Numbered from the stretch's first letter, positions 1 through 9,235 are shown. The stretch is 64,000 nt of DNA from UBA10518 sp022837185 (GCA_034007705.1 JAVEQK010000013.1:17381-81380); one strand, 5' to 3'. Program-made: numbers and translations. The notes: generated by a model not told the origin, from the sequence alone.

Positions 1-2602
1 GAGTGGTCGGCAGGTTGCCCCCGTAAATCGAGGAGCAGCCCGTGGCATTGGCGATGAGCATCCGGTCACCGAACAGCTGGGTGGCCAGCTTGATGTAGGG
101 GGTCTCGCCGCATCCGGCGCAGGCCCCGGAAAACTCGAACAGCGGCCGCTGGAGCTGGCTGCCCTTGATGGTGGCGGGGTTGATCAGGCTGTTGTCCACC
201 TCGGGCAGGTCAAGGAAGAACCGCCAGTTTTTGGCTTCGCGCTCGCGCACCTTTTCGTTGTTGGTGATCATTTTCAGGGCCTTTTCCTCGGTCGGCTTGC
301 CGTCCTTGCCTTTCTTGCGCGCCGGGCAGACCTGGAAGCAGAGGGTGCAGCCGGTGCAGTCCTCGGTGGTGATCTGCACCGAGCAGTTCATGCCGCTGAA
401 CTGCTTGCCGACGGCCTTGATGGATTTGAACGCTTTGGGTGCGCCTTTCAGGGCCGCCGCGGGAACAATCTTCATGCGGATGCAGCCGTGGGGGCAAACC
501 AGGGAGCACTGGCCGCACTGGATACAGGTTTCCGGGATCCATTCCGGGACATTGACGGCGATATTTCTCTTTTCCCACTGGGTGGTGGCGGTGGGCCAGC
601 GTCCGTCGGCGGGTATCTGGGAGACCTTGAGCTCCTCGCCCTTGCCCTCGATCATTCTGGCGGTGACATTCCGGACGAATTCAGGGGCGCTCTCCGACAC
701 GGTCGGCGGCAGTTCGTGGCCGCTGATCTTTTTGGGGATTTTGACCTCGACGATATTGTTGACCGCGGCGTCGACGGCGTCGAAGTTCATCTTGACGACT
801 TTCTCGCCCTTCTTGCCGTAGGTCTTCTTGATGGCATCCTTGATGGCCTTGATCGCCTCGGCCTTTTTGAGGATTCCGGAGATCAGGAAGAAGGCGGTCT
901 GCATGATCATGTTGATGCGGGCCCCGAGGCCCAGGGCCTGGGCCACGCTGATGGCGTCAATGATATAGAACCTGGCGTTTTTCTCGATGAGCTGTTTCTG
1001 CACCTTGGCCGGCAGGCTGTCCCAGACCTTGGTCTTGGAATGGGGGGTGGTCAGCAGAAAAGTGCCGCCGTCCTCCAGGTTGGCGAGCATGTCGTACTGA
1101 TCGAGGAAGGTCGGGTTGTGGCAGGCGACAAAGCTGGCCTTGTTGATCAGGTAGGGCGCGACCACGGGGTTGGCGCCGAACCGGAGGTGGGAAACGGTCA
1201 TGGAGCCGGATTTTTTTGAGTCGTAGACAAAATAGCCCTGGGCCGAGTTGGGGGTTTCGGTGCCGATGATCTTGATGGTGTTCTTGTTGGCCCCGACGGT
1301 GCCGTCGGAACCGAGGCCGTAGAACATGGCGCGGTAGACGTCTTCTCCCTCGATGTTGAAGGCCTTGTCGTAGTCGAGGCTGGTGAAGGTCACATCGTCA
1401 TGCGGGCCGACGCAGAAATGATTTTTCGGCGCCATGGCCGCCATGTTGTCGAAAACGGCCTTGACCATGGCCGGGCTGAATTCGGCGGAACCGAGGCCGT
1501 AGCGGCCGGAGAGAATCAACGGCATGAACAGGGTCGGGTTGGCCTCGGCCGCTTCGCCGATCGCGGCCCGGACATCGAGGTACAGAGGGTCGCCGATGGC
1601 GCCCGGTTCCTTGGTCCGGTCAAGAACGGTAATGCGCTCGACGGTGCCGGGCAGGGCGTTCACCATGGCCCGGGCGTCGAACGGCCTGTACAGGCGGACA
1701 ATGACAGCGCCGAGCTTCCGGCCCCGGGCGGCAAGGTAGTCGATGGTCGCGGTCACGGTTTCAGCGCCGGACCCCATGATGACAATGACATCGGTGGCAT
1801 CCGGGGCGCCGTGGTAATCAAAGAGGCGGTACCTGCGGCCGGTCAGGGCGGCAAATTTGTCCATGGTCTCCTGGACGATGCCCGGAACCGCCAGGTAGTA
1901 CTTGTTGACGGTTTCGCGGCCGGTAAAGTACACGTCCGGATTCTGCGCGGTGCCGGACATGGACGGCCGGTCAGGGGTCAGGGCCCGCTGCCGGTGGGCA
2001 ATGACCAGGTCCTCGTCGATCATCGCCTCCATGTCGTCATAGGACAGCTGCTCCATCTTCTGGATTTCGTGCGAGGTGCGGAAACCGTCGAAGAAGTGCA
2101 TGAAGGGGATGCGCGAGGCCAGTGAAGCCTGGGTGGAGATGAGGGCGAAATCCTGGGCTTCCTGGACATTCTGGGAGCACAGCATGCCCCAGCCGGTCTG
2201 GCGGGCGGCCATGACGTCGCCGTGGTCGCCGAAGATGGACAGGCCCTGGCAGGCGATTGACCGGGCGGTGATGTGGAAGACGGTCGGGGTCAGTTCCCCG
2301 GCGATTTTATACATGTTGGGGACCATCAGGAGCAGGCCCTGGGATGCCGTGAAGGTGGTGCACAGGGAACCGGTGGCCAGCGAGCCGTGCAGGGCGCCGG
2401 CAACTCCGCCTTCGGACTGCATCTGGGAGATGACCGGCACCGAGCCCCAGATGTTTTTCTGCCCGGCGTTTGCCTTGGCGTCGGCCTCGGCCGCCATCGG
2501 CGAGGAGGGGGTGATAGGATAGATCGTGATTACTTCACTGGTGGCATACGCGACATGCGTGCAGGCCTGGTTTCCGTCAATGGTGACCATTTTTCGCGAC
2601 AT
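1..2602 (-). CDS. nifJ: Pyruvate:ferredoxin (flavodoxin) oxidoreductase, C-terminus beyond the window
   Basis: Catalyses CoA-dependent oxidative decarboxylation of pyruvate to acetyl-CoA, passing electrons to ferredoxin or flavodoxin in the cytoplasm. Reading the minus strand from an ATG at 2602, preceded by AAGGAG, gives 867 codons without a stop before the window edge; single-chain enzymes run to about 1,180 residues, so roughly the last 300 are missing. The N-terminus (MVTIDGNQA, then YPITPSSPMAE-like) is the pyruvate-binding domain. Two [4Fe-4S] motifs, CIQCGQCSLVCP near residue 690 and CTGCTLCFQVCP near 750, form the ferredoxin-like domain. CAGCGETPY near 826 opens the thiamine-diphosphate domain and holds the first ligands of the third cluster. 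The gene lies 74 bases behind the CBS/ACT gene on the same strand and is probably cotranscribed with it. Confidence 0.96.
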   Translation of the reverse strand, partial: MSRKMVTIDGNQACTHVAYATSEVITIYPITPSSPMAAEADAKANAGQKNIWGSVPVISQMQSEGGVAGALHGSLATGSLCTTFTASQGLLLMVPNMYKIAGELTPTVFHITARSIACQGLSIFGDHGDVMAARQTGWGMLCSQNVQEAQDFALISTQASLASRIPFMHFFDGFRTSHEIQKMEQLSYDDMEAMIDEDLVIAHRQRALTPDRPSMSGTAQNPDVYFTGRETVNKYYLAVPGIVQETMDKFAALTGRRYRLFDYHGAPDATDVIVIMGSGAETVTATIDYLAARGRKLGAVIVRLYRPFDARAMVNALPGTVERITVLDRTKEPGAIGDPLYLDVRAAIGEAAEANPTLFMPLILSGRYGLGSAEFSPAMVKAVFDNMAAMAPKNHFCVGPHDDVTFTSLDYDKAFNIEGEDVYRAMFYGLGSDGTVGANKNTIKIIGTETPNSAQGYFVYDSKKSGSMTVSHLRFGANPVVAPYLINKASFVACHNPTFLDQYDMLANLEDGGTFLLTTPHSKTKVWDSLPAKVQKQLIEKNARFYIIDAISVAQALGLGARINMIMQTAFFLISGILKKAEAIKAIKDAIKKTYGKKGEKVVKMNFDAVDAAVNNIVEVKIPKKISGHELPPTVSESAPEFVRNVTARMIEGKGEELKVSQIPADGRWPTATTQWEKRNIAVNVPEWIPETCIQCGQCSLVCPHGCIRMKIVPAAALKGAPKAFKSIKAVGKQFSGMNCSVQITTEDCTGCTLCFQVCPARKKGKDGKPTEEKALKMITNNEKVREREAKNWRFFLDLPEVDNSLINPATIKGSQLQRPLFEFSGACAGCGETPYIKLATQLFGDRMLIANATGCSSIYGGNLPTT

Positions 2603-2676
2603 GTGATGAACTCCTTACTCGCTTGGTTTAACTGTTTACCGGCGTCTCCACCGGAAAAGGGATGAGCTGGTTGAAG

Positions 2677-3363
2677 TCAGGCCCGCTTGGTGGGAAGGTT
2701 GTGCAGCTCGTCCTTGCATTCGAAGACGATGTGGTAGTTTTCGAGCTGGGCGATTTCCCTGCTGATTTCCTTGGCCACATCGTCATCGGCCAGGATGCGG
2801 ATGGCGACCTGTTTTTTGCCTCCGGTGGCGTCGCTGAACGAGGTGAGGATGGAAAGTACGCGGGCGTTTTTACTGCGCAGCAGGTCGATTATGCGGGTGG
2901 TGGAGCCGGGTGCGTCCGGCATGTCGATGACATACTGGTGAGAGCCGTCCTGGATGCCGGTGGCGTGGATGAAACCCCGGAGAATGTCCGTTTCGCTGAG
3001 CAGGCCGACCAGCTTGTTTTCGTCATCGAGGATCATGATCCCGGAAATGCGCTCCTTGAGCATGATCAGGGCCGCTTTTTCCAGGGTGTCGTCCTGTTTC
3101 AGGCTGATGCATTTGTCCGTCATCACATCCTTGATCTTCATCTCCGAGAGCAGGTAGTACATTTCATGGATGTCGGTTTCGGAGGTGGTGGAGGGGGAGG
3201 CTTCCTTGAGGTCCCGGTCGGTGACGACCCCGATCAGCTTGTTGTGCGACATGACCGGCAGCCGTCTGATATTGTTTTCCTTCATGATACGGGTAGCCCG
3301 CATGACGGACGTGTTGGCGTCAACCGTCAGTATATCGGTGGCCATCCAGTCTTTGATCAGCAT
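2677..3363 (-). CDS. CBS-CBS-ACT domain protein (AcuB-like)
   Basis: A 228-residue cytoplasmic protein. It has two CBS domains in tandem (about residues 5-60 and 75-135; motifs RRLPVMSHNKLIGVVTDRDL and ISGIMILDDENKLVGLLSE), which usually bind adenine nucleotides. An ACT-like tail follows (about 140-220), as in AcuB-type regulators. The ATG at 3363 is preceded by AGGAGG. It stands just upstream of pyruvate:ferredoxin oxidoreductase on the same strand, so a role in sensing energy charge or tuning acetyl-CoA metabolism is plausible. That role is inferred from position; the domains alone do not show which enzyme it controls. Confidence 0.85.
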   Translation of the reverse strand: MLIKDWMATDILTVDANTSVMRATRIMKENNIRRLPVMSHNKLIGVVTDRDLKEASPSTTSETDIHEMYYLLSEMKIKDVMTDKCISLKQDDTLEKAALIMLKERISGIMILDDENKLVGLLSETDILRGFIHATGIQDGSHQYVIDMPDAPGSTTRIIDLLRSKNARVLSILTSFSDATGGKKQVAIRILADDDVAKEISREIAQLENYHIVFECKDELHNLPTKRA

Positions 3364-3480
3364 GGAATCCTCCTGCTTGTACTCTTTCCTGCATTATTTG
3401 GCTGTGCCGGGCGGGCGGCAGCCCTCCTGCCGGGTTGCGGCCGTTTCCCGTGCGGCAGGGATAAGTTCCCGGAAAAACAC

Positions 3481-3509
3481 TTGAAAGTGCAGCAATCTCA
3501 CACTATAAA
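3481..3509 (+). promoter_or_regulatory. Predicted sigma-70 promoter for the pabB-pabC fusion
   Basis: TTGAAA (3481-3486) and TATAAA (3504-3509) are separated by exactly 17 bases, in an AT-rich island within GC-rich surroundings. Transcription would start near 3516, leaving a leader of about 130 bases. The -10 element overlaps the -10 of a promoter facing the other way. Confidence 0.6.
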
Positions 3510-3530
3510 ATATTCAAGATTTTATCGCAA
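3502..3530 (-). promoter_or_regulatory. Predicted sigma-70 promoter for the CBS/ACT and pyruvate oxidoreductase genes
   Basis: On the minus strand TTGCGA (3530-3525) and TATAGT (3507-3502) are spaced by 17 bases. The -10 shares bases 3504-3507 with the -10 of the plus-strand promoter, so the two promoters could not be occupied together. Confidence 0.5.
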
Positions 3531-3648
3531 GATTAAACCGTTAATTTCTCCCCGGCAGTGGAGATTTTCCTTGACCTGCCGAAACCGGGAGTGGCGCGGC
3601 CTGTTTTGCAGAATGCATGCATCGGCCGATGGAGGCTGTTCAGCCGGA

Positions 3649-5574
3649 ATGGACGGAAAAACAGATCAGAAACCAATGAAGGCGGCCGCGGACGGGGAAA
3701 TACTGCCCCTGCTCCGGTGGCTTGAGGGGCGGCGGGATTTTGTCTTCCTCGACACCGCCCGGCCGGACCGGGAAAACCGCCGCTCCTTTCTCTTTACCGA
3801 GCCGCGGGAGTGGCTGGTCTGCCCGGGCCGGGATTCGCTGGAGGAATTCTTCGCCGCCGCGGCCGCCCGCCTCGGGGGAGGGAGCTATCTGGCCGGCTGG
3901 TTCGCCTACGAGTTCGGCTACCTGCTCGAACCGGCCCTGCACTCCCTCTGCACCGGGATCCCCGGCCCCTTCGCCGTGCTCGGCGTGTTCGGCGAGCCGC
4001 TCGTCATCGATCACGGTCGTGAAGGGCAGGGAATCCAGGCCGGCCTGACCGGCGGGCAGCCGCCCGGGAAGCCGGAGGCGGCGGGGGTCGGGAAGGCGGT
4101 GCCCAACACGGGCAGGGAGGATTACCTGCGGGCCGTCCGCCGCATCAGGGACTACATAGGCGCCGGCGACACCTATCAGGTCAATTACACCCTCAAACTC
4201 AGATTCACCCCCCGGGGGGCGGTTTCCTCCCTCTATGCGAACCTCCGCCGCAATCAGCCGGTGGCCTACGGCGCGTGGATAAGGGAGGGCGGGCGCGACA
4301 TCCTCAGCTTTTCCCCCGAACTTTTTTTCCGCGCCGCCGGCGGCAGGATAACCGTCAGGCCCATGAAAGGCACGATGCGCCGGGGGGCGACGCTGGAGGA
4401 AGATATGCGGAGGCGGGGGGCCCTGGCCGCCGATCTCAAAAACCGGAGCGAAAACGTGATGATCGTCGACCTGCTCCGCAACGATCTCGGCAGGCTTCTG
4501 TACGGAACGGGAGGCGGCAGGGTGGAGCCCGGGTCCCTGTTCGATGTTGAGGTCCATGAGACGGTCCTGCAGATGACGTCCACCGTCGACGGCTTTTCCG
4601 CCACAGGCGGAATGTTGCCCCTGCGGAACATCCTGGAGGCCCTCTTTCCCTGCGGGTCGGTGACCGGCGCGCCCAAGATCAGGACCATGGAGATCATCCG
4701 GGAGCTGGAAAAGGAACCCCGGGGCGTGTATTGCGGTGCTTTGGGCTTCTGCGGCCCGGAGGAGGCGGTGTTCAACGTGCCGATCAGGACGGTGGTGCTT
4801 GAGGGCGGCAACGGGGAGATGGGCATCGGTTCCGGCATTGTCCATGATTCCGGGCCGGAGGAGGAATGGCGGGAAAGCCTGCTGAAGGCGCGGTTCCTGA
4901 CCCGCCCCCGCCCCGATTTTCAGCTCATCGAGACCCTTCTCTGGCATCCCGGAACGGGGTACTGGCTGCTGAATGAACACATGGGGCGGCTGGCCGATTC
5001 CGCTGCCTATTTTCTTTTCCCCTTCGACCGGCGGGGGATACTTGAAGCACTTGCCCGGGAGACCAGGGGGGCGGACTCCCCCCGGCGGGTGCGGCTGCTC
5101 CTGCACCGGGACGGGAACGTCACCCTCGGCTCAGCGCCGTACAGCGGCCGCCCGGTCGTGCCGGAGGACCGGCCGGAGGTAGAGGACCCTCTGCCGTTTG
5201 TCCGTTTTTCGGCGGTGCGGACGAACCGGGACAATGTCCACCTCTACCATAAGACCACCGAACGCAGCCTGTATGACGTCGAGCGCCGCAAGGCCCTGGA
5301 CGAGGGCTGCCGCGAGGTTTTATTCCTCAACCGTGCAGGCGAGGTGACCGAGGGGAGCATTGCCAGCATTTTTGTCCGGCGCGGCGGACGGCTGCTGACG
5401 CCGCCCGTCGGCTGCGGGCTGCTGGCCGGAACGTTCCGGCGCTATCTGCTCGACCGGGGGCTGGCCGTGGAAAGGATACTGTCCAGGGAGGACGTCCATG
5501 GGGCGGATGCCGTCTATATCGGCAATTCCGTCACCGGACTGGTGCAGGTCCGGGTCCGGAGAAATTCGGCCTGA
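3649..5574 (+). CDS. pabB: Aminodeoxychorismate synthase component I fused to aminodeoxychorismate lyase (PabB-PabC)
   Basis: A bifunctional enzyme of p-aminobenzoate (folate) synthesis, 641 residues. Residues about 150-420 are the chorismate-binding domain. The motif is PMKGT (238-242), the Lys form typical of PabB, where anthranilate synthases have PIAGT. GSVTGAPKIRTMEII (336-350) is the family signature. Residues about 425-640 are a class IV PLP-dependent lyase, with the probable Schiff-base lysine K535 in YHKTTERSLYD and an IGNSVTGL-type ending. The open frame runs back to 2662, but the family match starts near 3650. ATG 3649 follows GGAGG at a rather long distance; ATG 3613 and 3676 are alternatives. 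No pabA-like glutaminase is adjacent, so TrpG or a distant subunit may supply ammonia. Confidence 0.93.
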   Translation: MDGKTDQKPMKAAADGEILPLLRWLEGRRDFVFLDTARPDRENRRSFLFTEPREWLVCPGRDSLEEFFAAAAARLGGGSYLAGWFAYEFGYLLEPALHSLCTGIPGPFAVLGVFGEPLVIDHGREGQGIQAGLTGGQPPGKPEAAGVGKAVPNTGREDYLRAVRRIRDYIGAGDTYQVNYTLKLRFTPRGAVSSLYANLRRNQPVAYGAWIREGGRDILSFSPELFFRAAGGRITVRPMKGTMRRGATLEEDMRRRGALAADLKNRSENVMIVDLLRNDLGRLLYGTGGGRVEPGSLFDVEVHETVLQMTSTVDGFSATGGMLPLRNILEALFPCGSVTGAPKIRTMEIIRELEKEPRGVYCGALGFCGPEEAVFNVPIRTVVLEGGNGEMGIGSGIVHDSGPEEEWRESLLKARFLTRPRPDFQLIETLLWHPGTGYWLLNEHMGRLADSAAYFLFPFDRRGILEALARETRGADSPRRVRLLLHRDGNVTLGSAPYSGRPVVPEDRPEVEDPLPFVRFSAVRTNRDNVHLYHKTTERSLYDVERRKALDEGCREVLFLNRAGEVTEGSIASIFVRRGGRLLTPPVGCGLLAGTFRRYLLDRGLAVERILSREDVHGADAVYIGNSVTGLVQVRVRRNSA

Positions 5575-5575
5575 A

Positions 5576-5749
5576 CTACTCTTCCTCTTCCAGGAAATCC
5601 TTAATTTTTTCGTACAGCGATTCGGGGATTTCCCCGCCGTACATGAACGCCGCGGCCTCCTCGCCGGTGATCTGCTGTTTCACCTCCAGGGGCAGGGAGC
5701 GCAGAAAGGCGATCCGGTCAGGATCAGGGTTTGGCTTGGTGTCGGGCAT
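5576..5749 (-). CDS. Small acidic hypothetical protein (57 aa)
   Basis: A short frame convergent with, and one base from, the pabB-pabC stop. The product is hydrophilic, with SLPLEVKQQITGEEAAAFMYGG in the middle and an acidic end (DFLEEEE). ATG 5749 has GAGG upstream. The frame stays open upstream for 84 more codons, but that stretch has no protein-like composition, so the short form is preferred. I do not recognise a family; it has no membrane segment or cysteine motif. Confidence 0.6.
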   Translation of the reverse strand: MPDTKPNPDPDRIAFLRSLPLEVKQQITGEEAAAFMYGGEIPESLYEKIKDFLEEEE

Positions 5750-5966
5750 GCGAACCTCGTCTGTTGACTCCAGCGTTGAGATACTGTCCTGCCCCTGCTC
5801 ATACCGGGATTTTGCCGGAAATGCAAGATCACAGTGGCGGGGCGGAGAATATTGTCCCGGCGCCGCCTGGTTCCGGGGGCTGACGGGGATGGTGCTGAAA
5901 ACCGTTTCCCTGACGCCATATTTCTGGTAGAAATAATACTTTTGAGCAGCTTTTGACCAGGAATCC

Positions 5967-7175
5967 ATGACCACGCAAACCGAAAAAATCCTGTTCGCCA
6001 TCCAGGAGGAACTGTTCCGGCAGGAGCGGCGCCAGCTGTCCCCCCTGGCAGCACTGAGCCGCGATGCGGTCCGGCGCCGTCCCGAGACGCTTCAGGGGCA
6101 TCGCCAGCCTTTCGCCCAGGACGCGGACCGCATCCTGCATTCCAAGGCGTATACGAGGTATATTGACAAAACCCAGGTTTTTTCCCTGATCGACAACGAT
6201 CACATAACCCACCGGGTGCTGCATGTACAGATGGTGTCCCGCATTGCCCGAACAATCGGACGTTTCCTCGGCCTGAACGAGGACCTGATCGAGGCGGTCG
6301 CCCTGGGCCATGACATCGGCCACCCGCCCTTCGGCCATGAGGGGGAGTATATCCTGGCCAGGCTTTGCTGCGATCACGGCCTGGACGTTTTCCAGCACAA
6401 CCTGCAGAGCATCCAGTTTCTCGAGCGCTTTGAAAAGAAAGGCAAAGGCCTGAACCTCACCCTGCAGGTGCTCGACGGCATCCTGTGCCACGACGGCGAG
6501 GTTCATGACAACCGCCTGGCCCCGGCGCGGGGCAAGACCTTCGTCGACTTCGACCGGGAGGTCAGGGGCAAGGGGGTTGAGCCGTTGACCCCGCTGGTCC
6601 CGATGACCCTGGAGGGCTGTGTGGTCCGGCTGTCCGATACCATCGCCTATATCGGCCGGGATATCGAGGACGCCATTGAACTGGAACTGATCGACCGTAG
6701 GGAGATTCCGGCGGAATGCGGCAGGCTGCTCGGCACCAGCAACGGGACCATTGTCTATACACTGGTCACCGACCTGGTGGCCCATTCGCGGCACGTGCGC
6801 GCGCCCGCCGGCCCCGGGGACAGGGAGCATGACTGGATCGGCTTCAGCCCGGAGGCGGCGGAGGCGATGCAGCGGCTGAAAAGGTTCAACTACGAGCGGA
6901 TTTACCGGAACCCGGCGTTCAAGCCCGACTACGACAAGATCCGCACCTGTTATGTCATGCTGTTCGACCATTACCTCCGCCTCCTGCGGGAACAGGGCCC
7001 GGCCGACGGGCTCGGCGGCGGCCTGGTCAACTCGATGACCGACGAGTATCTCGCCGCCCATGCGCCGGCCGCCATCGTCAGGGACTATATCGCCGGGATG
7101 ACCGATGAGTTTTTCTTGCGGCAGGCCGGGGCCATAGGCTGCCAAATCCCGGAGCGCAGATGCTTGCCAGGCTGA
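5967..7175 (+). CDS. dgt: Deoxyguanosinetriphosphate triphosphohydrolase-like HD-domain protein
   Basis: A 402-residue HD-superfamily phosphohydrolase that would cleave dNTPs to the deoxynucleoside and triphosphate. The metal-binding HD residues are visible as H82 (THRVLHV) and H115-D116 (LGHDIGHPPFGHEGE), with the characteristic N-terminal ADRILHSKAYTRYIDKTQVF stretch. AGGAA precedes the ATG. The end overlaps the start of the ClC gene by 16 bases, so translation may be coupled. Length and motifs fit the type 2 dGTPase-like group; nucleotide specificity cannot be read from sequence. Confidence 0.9.
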   Translation: MTTQTEKILFAIQEELFRQERRQLSPLAALSRDAVRRRPETLQGHRQPFAQDADRILHSKAYTRYIDKTQVFSLIDNDHITHRVLHVQMVSRIARTIGRFLGLNEDLIEAVALGHDIGHPPFGHEGEYILARLCCDHGLDVFQHNLQSIQFLERFEKKGKGLNLTLQVLDGILCHDGEVHDNRLAPARGKTFVDFDREVRGKGVEPLTPLVPMTLEGCVVRLSDTIAYIGRDIEDAIELELIDRREIPAECGRLLGTSNGTIVYTLVTDLVAHSRHVRAPAGPGDREHDWIGFSPEAAEAMQRLKRFNYERIYRNPAFKPDYDKIRTCYVMLFDHYLRLLREQGPADGLGGGLVNSMTDEYLAAHAPAAIVRDYIAGMTDEFFLRQAGAIGCQIPERRCLPG

Positions 7176-8941
7176 AAATTCTGGTGCCGGGCGAAAGCAC
7201 CCGGACCATATTCATTGCCGCCTGCATCGGCCTGATGGCCGGGGGAGTGATCATCCTCTTCCGGGAGTCGCTGGAACTGGTGCACCAGGTTATTTTTGTC
7301 CGGGGCTCGGAGCTGCTCCGCATCAACGAGGGCGGCTGGCGCAGGCTGCTGCTGCCGCTGCTGCCGCTGACCGGCGCGGTTCTGCTTATCCCTCTTTCCC
7401 TGATGTTTCCGGGCAAGGTCAACGGCTATGCCTTCCCCAGGTTTCTCCGGCGGGTCAACCTGGAGAACGGCGTCATCGAGGGCAAGAACATCTTCATCAA
7501 GATTCTCGCCACCGCCCTGACCATCGGTTCAGGCAATTCGGCCGGGGTCGAGGGGACGATTGCCCAGATCGGCGGTGCGCTCGGCTCCAAGGTCGGGCAG
7601 ACCATGCGGGTTTCCGGCAAGCGGATGAAGGTGTATATCGCCGCCGGCTGCGCCGGGGGCATCGCCGGCATTTTCAACGCCCCCATTGCCGGGATATTTT
7701 TTGCAGCGGAGATCGTGCTGCTGGGAAGCTACGAGATTTCCTCCTTTGCCGCCCTGGTCATCGCCTCGGCCGCGGCAACCGTGGTGTCCAGGGCGTATTA
7801 CGGCGAGTTCCCGGCATTCCCGATTCCCGATTATCAGGTGGTCAATCCGTTCGTCGAATTTCCGCTGTACATCCTCATGGCCCTGATCATCGGGATTCTG
7901 GCGGTGGTCCACATCCGGTTTTTTTACCTGGTCCGCGACCGGTTCAGGGAGTTGAAGGTCCATCCGCTGGTCAAGCCGCTCATCGGCGCGCTCCTGGTCG
8001 GGATCATCGGCATCGGCTTTCCCCAGGTCATGGGCGACGGCTACACGTATATTGAAAGGACTCTGGCCGGAGAGGGGCTGATCTGGGTCATGCTGGCCCT
8101 GGTCGTGCTCAAGTCGGTGGCCACGGCCATAACCCTGGGATCGGGCGGGGCCGGCGGCATTTTCGCCCCGGCGCTGTTCATCGGTGCCGTTATCGGAGGA
8201 GCTTTCGGCTCCGTCATGCACCTGCTGCTGCCCCAGTACACCGCCAATCCGGGTGCCTATGCCACGGTCGGCATCGGCGCCTTTCTGGCCGCTTCCACCC
8301 ATGCGCCGATGACGGCCATCTTCCTCCTCTTCGAGATGACCGGCAACTACCTGATCATCATTCCGATCATGATCACCTCGATTCTCGGCAGCAGCATCGC
8401 CAAGAGTCTGTATCAGGATTCCATTGATACCGTTGATTTTACCCGCGAGGGGATCAATATCCACGAGGGGCGGGAAGTGGCGATCATGAAGTCGATCAAG
8501 GTGGGCAAGGCGATCACCGAGGAGGTTGATTTCATCAGTGAGAATGCCAATATCAACCACCTCCTGCAGCTGTTCCGCCTGGCCAAGGACAGCTTCTATT
8601 TTCCGGTGGTCAACAGCAAGGGGCGCATGGTCGGCGTCGTTTCCATGCAGGATGTCAAAAATATCCTCCATGACGAGAAGCAGCGGGTGTGCTACCTGGT
8701 CGGCGCCATCTGCAGCCGGGACGTTATCCAGCTGACCCCGGACGACAATCTCTACGACGCCATGCAATTGTTCGATCTCAAGGGCATCGAGGAAATCCCG
8801 GTGGTGGAAAGTCATGAGGATCCGTGGGTGCTGGGCATGATCAAGCGAAGGGACGTGATCACCGCCTACAACCACGAGGTCCTGAAGCGCGGCATCAGCG
8901 AGAAGGAGGAGAACTTCCGGGTGCTGTGTTCGACTTCTTGA
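7160..8941 (+). CDS. ClC-family chloride channel/transporter with C-terminal CBS pair
   Basis: A 593-residue inner-membrane protein with about ten hydrophobic segments over residues 15-420, then two CBS domains (about 442-500 and 515-575). ClC signatures present are GVEGTIAQIGG, with the gating glutamate at E131, and GGAGGIFAPALFIGA (about 327-341), which lines the anion path. The usual GSGIP motif with the chloride-coordinating serine is not seen at its expected place (KVNGYAFP there instead), so ion selectivity may differ from the E. coli antiporter. It overlaps the end of dgt by 16 bases, in a different frame. Confidence 0.92.
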   Translation: MLARLKILVPGESTRTIFIAACIGLMAGGVIILFRESLELVHQVIFVRGSELLRINEGGWRRLLLPLLPLTGAVLLIPLSLMFPGKVNGYAFPRFLRRVNLENGVIEGKNIFIKILATALTIGSGNSAGVEGTIAQIGGALGSKVGQTMRVSGKRMKVYIAAGCAGGIAGIFNAPIAGIFFAAEIVLLGSYEISSFAALVIASAAATVVSRAYYGEFPAFPIPDYQVVNPFVEFPLYILMALIIGILAVVHIRFFYLVRDRFRELKVHPLVKPLIGALLVGIIGIGFPQVMGDGYTYIERTLAGEGLIWVMLALVVLKSVATAITLGSGGAGGIFAPALFIGAVIGGAFGSVMHLLLPQYTANPGAYATVGIGAFLAASTHAPMTAIFLLFEMTGNYLIIIPIMITSILGSSIAKSLYQDSIDTVDFTREGINIHEGREVAIMKSIKVGKAITEEVDFISENANINHLLQLFRLAKDSFYFPVVNSKGRMVGVVSMQDVKNILHDEKQRVCYLVGAICSRDVIQLTPDDNLYDAMQLFDLKGIEEIPVVESHEDPWVLGMIKRRDVITAYNHEVLKRGISEKEENFRVLCSTS

Positions 8942-9160
8942 GCAAGTCGGCAGTCTGGAGCTTCCCGGCTGGCGCCGGGAGGTGGGAGGTGCGGGGTGCG
9001 AGGTTTTGAGTTTGGAGCCTTCGGCTCACGGGGGAAACCCTTCTCCCTGGGGAGAAGGTGCCCGAAGGGCGGATGAGGGGGATTCCCCTGACACCCTGCA
9101 GGCTGAACACCTGAACCGTTCACCTGGATGGCAGAGGAATTTTCGATTTCGATTAGTCGT

Positions 9161-9235
9161 AGGTTGGGGTGAGCCTGGCGAACCCCAACGTAACCGATCG
9201 AAATTGTTGGGCTTCGCCAGGCTCACTCCAACCTG
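9161..9235. repeat. Palindromic repeat element, copy 1
   Basis: An imperfect inverted repeat with arms of about 30 bases (9161-9190 and 9206-9235). The left arm begins AGGTTGGGGTGAG and the right arm ends CTCACTCCAACCT, around a spacer of about 15 bases. A clearly related copy with diverged arms and the same spacer core (GTAACCG) is at 63820-63893. The form suits a non-autonomous mobile element or a REP-like sequence. Confidence 0.75.

Noticed and set aside
3640..5106. A 488-codon minus-strand frame opposite pabB-pabC
   Set aside because: Pro/Gly/His-rich shadow with no recognisable motif.
5750..6001. N-terminal extension of the small acidic protein
   Set aside because: It overlaps the dgt start, and a good start with GAGG exists at 5749.
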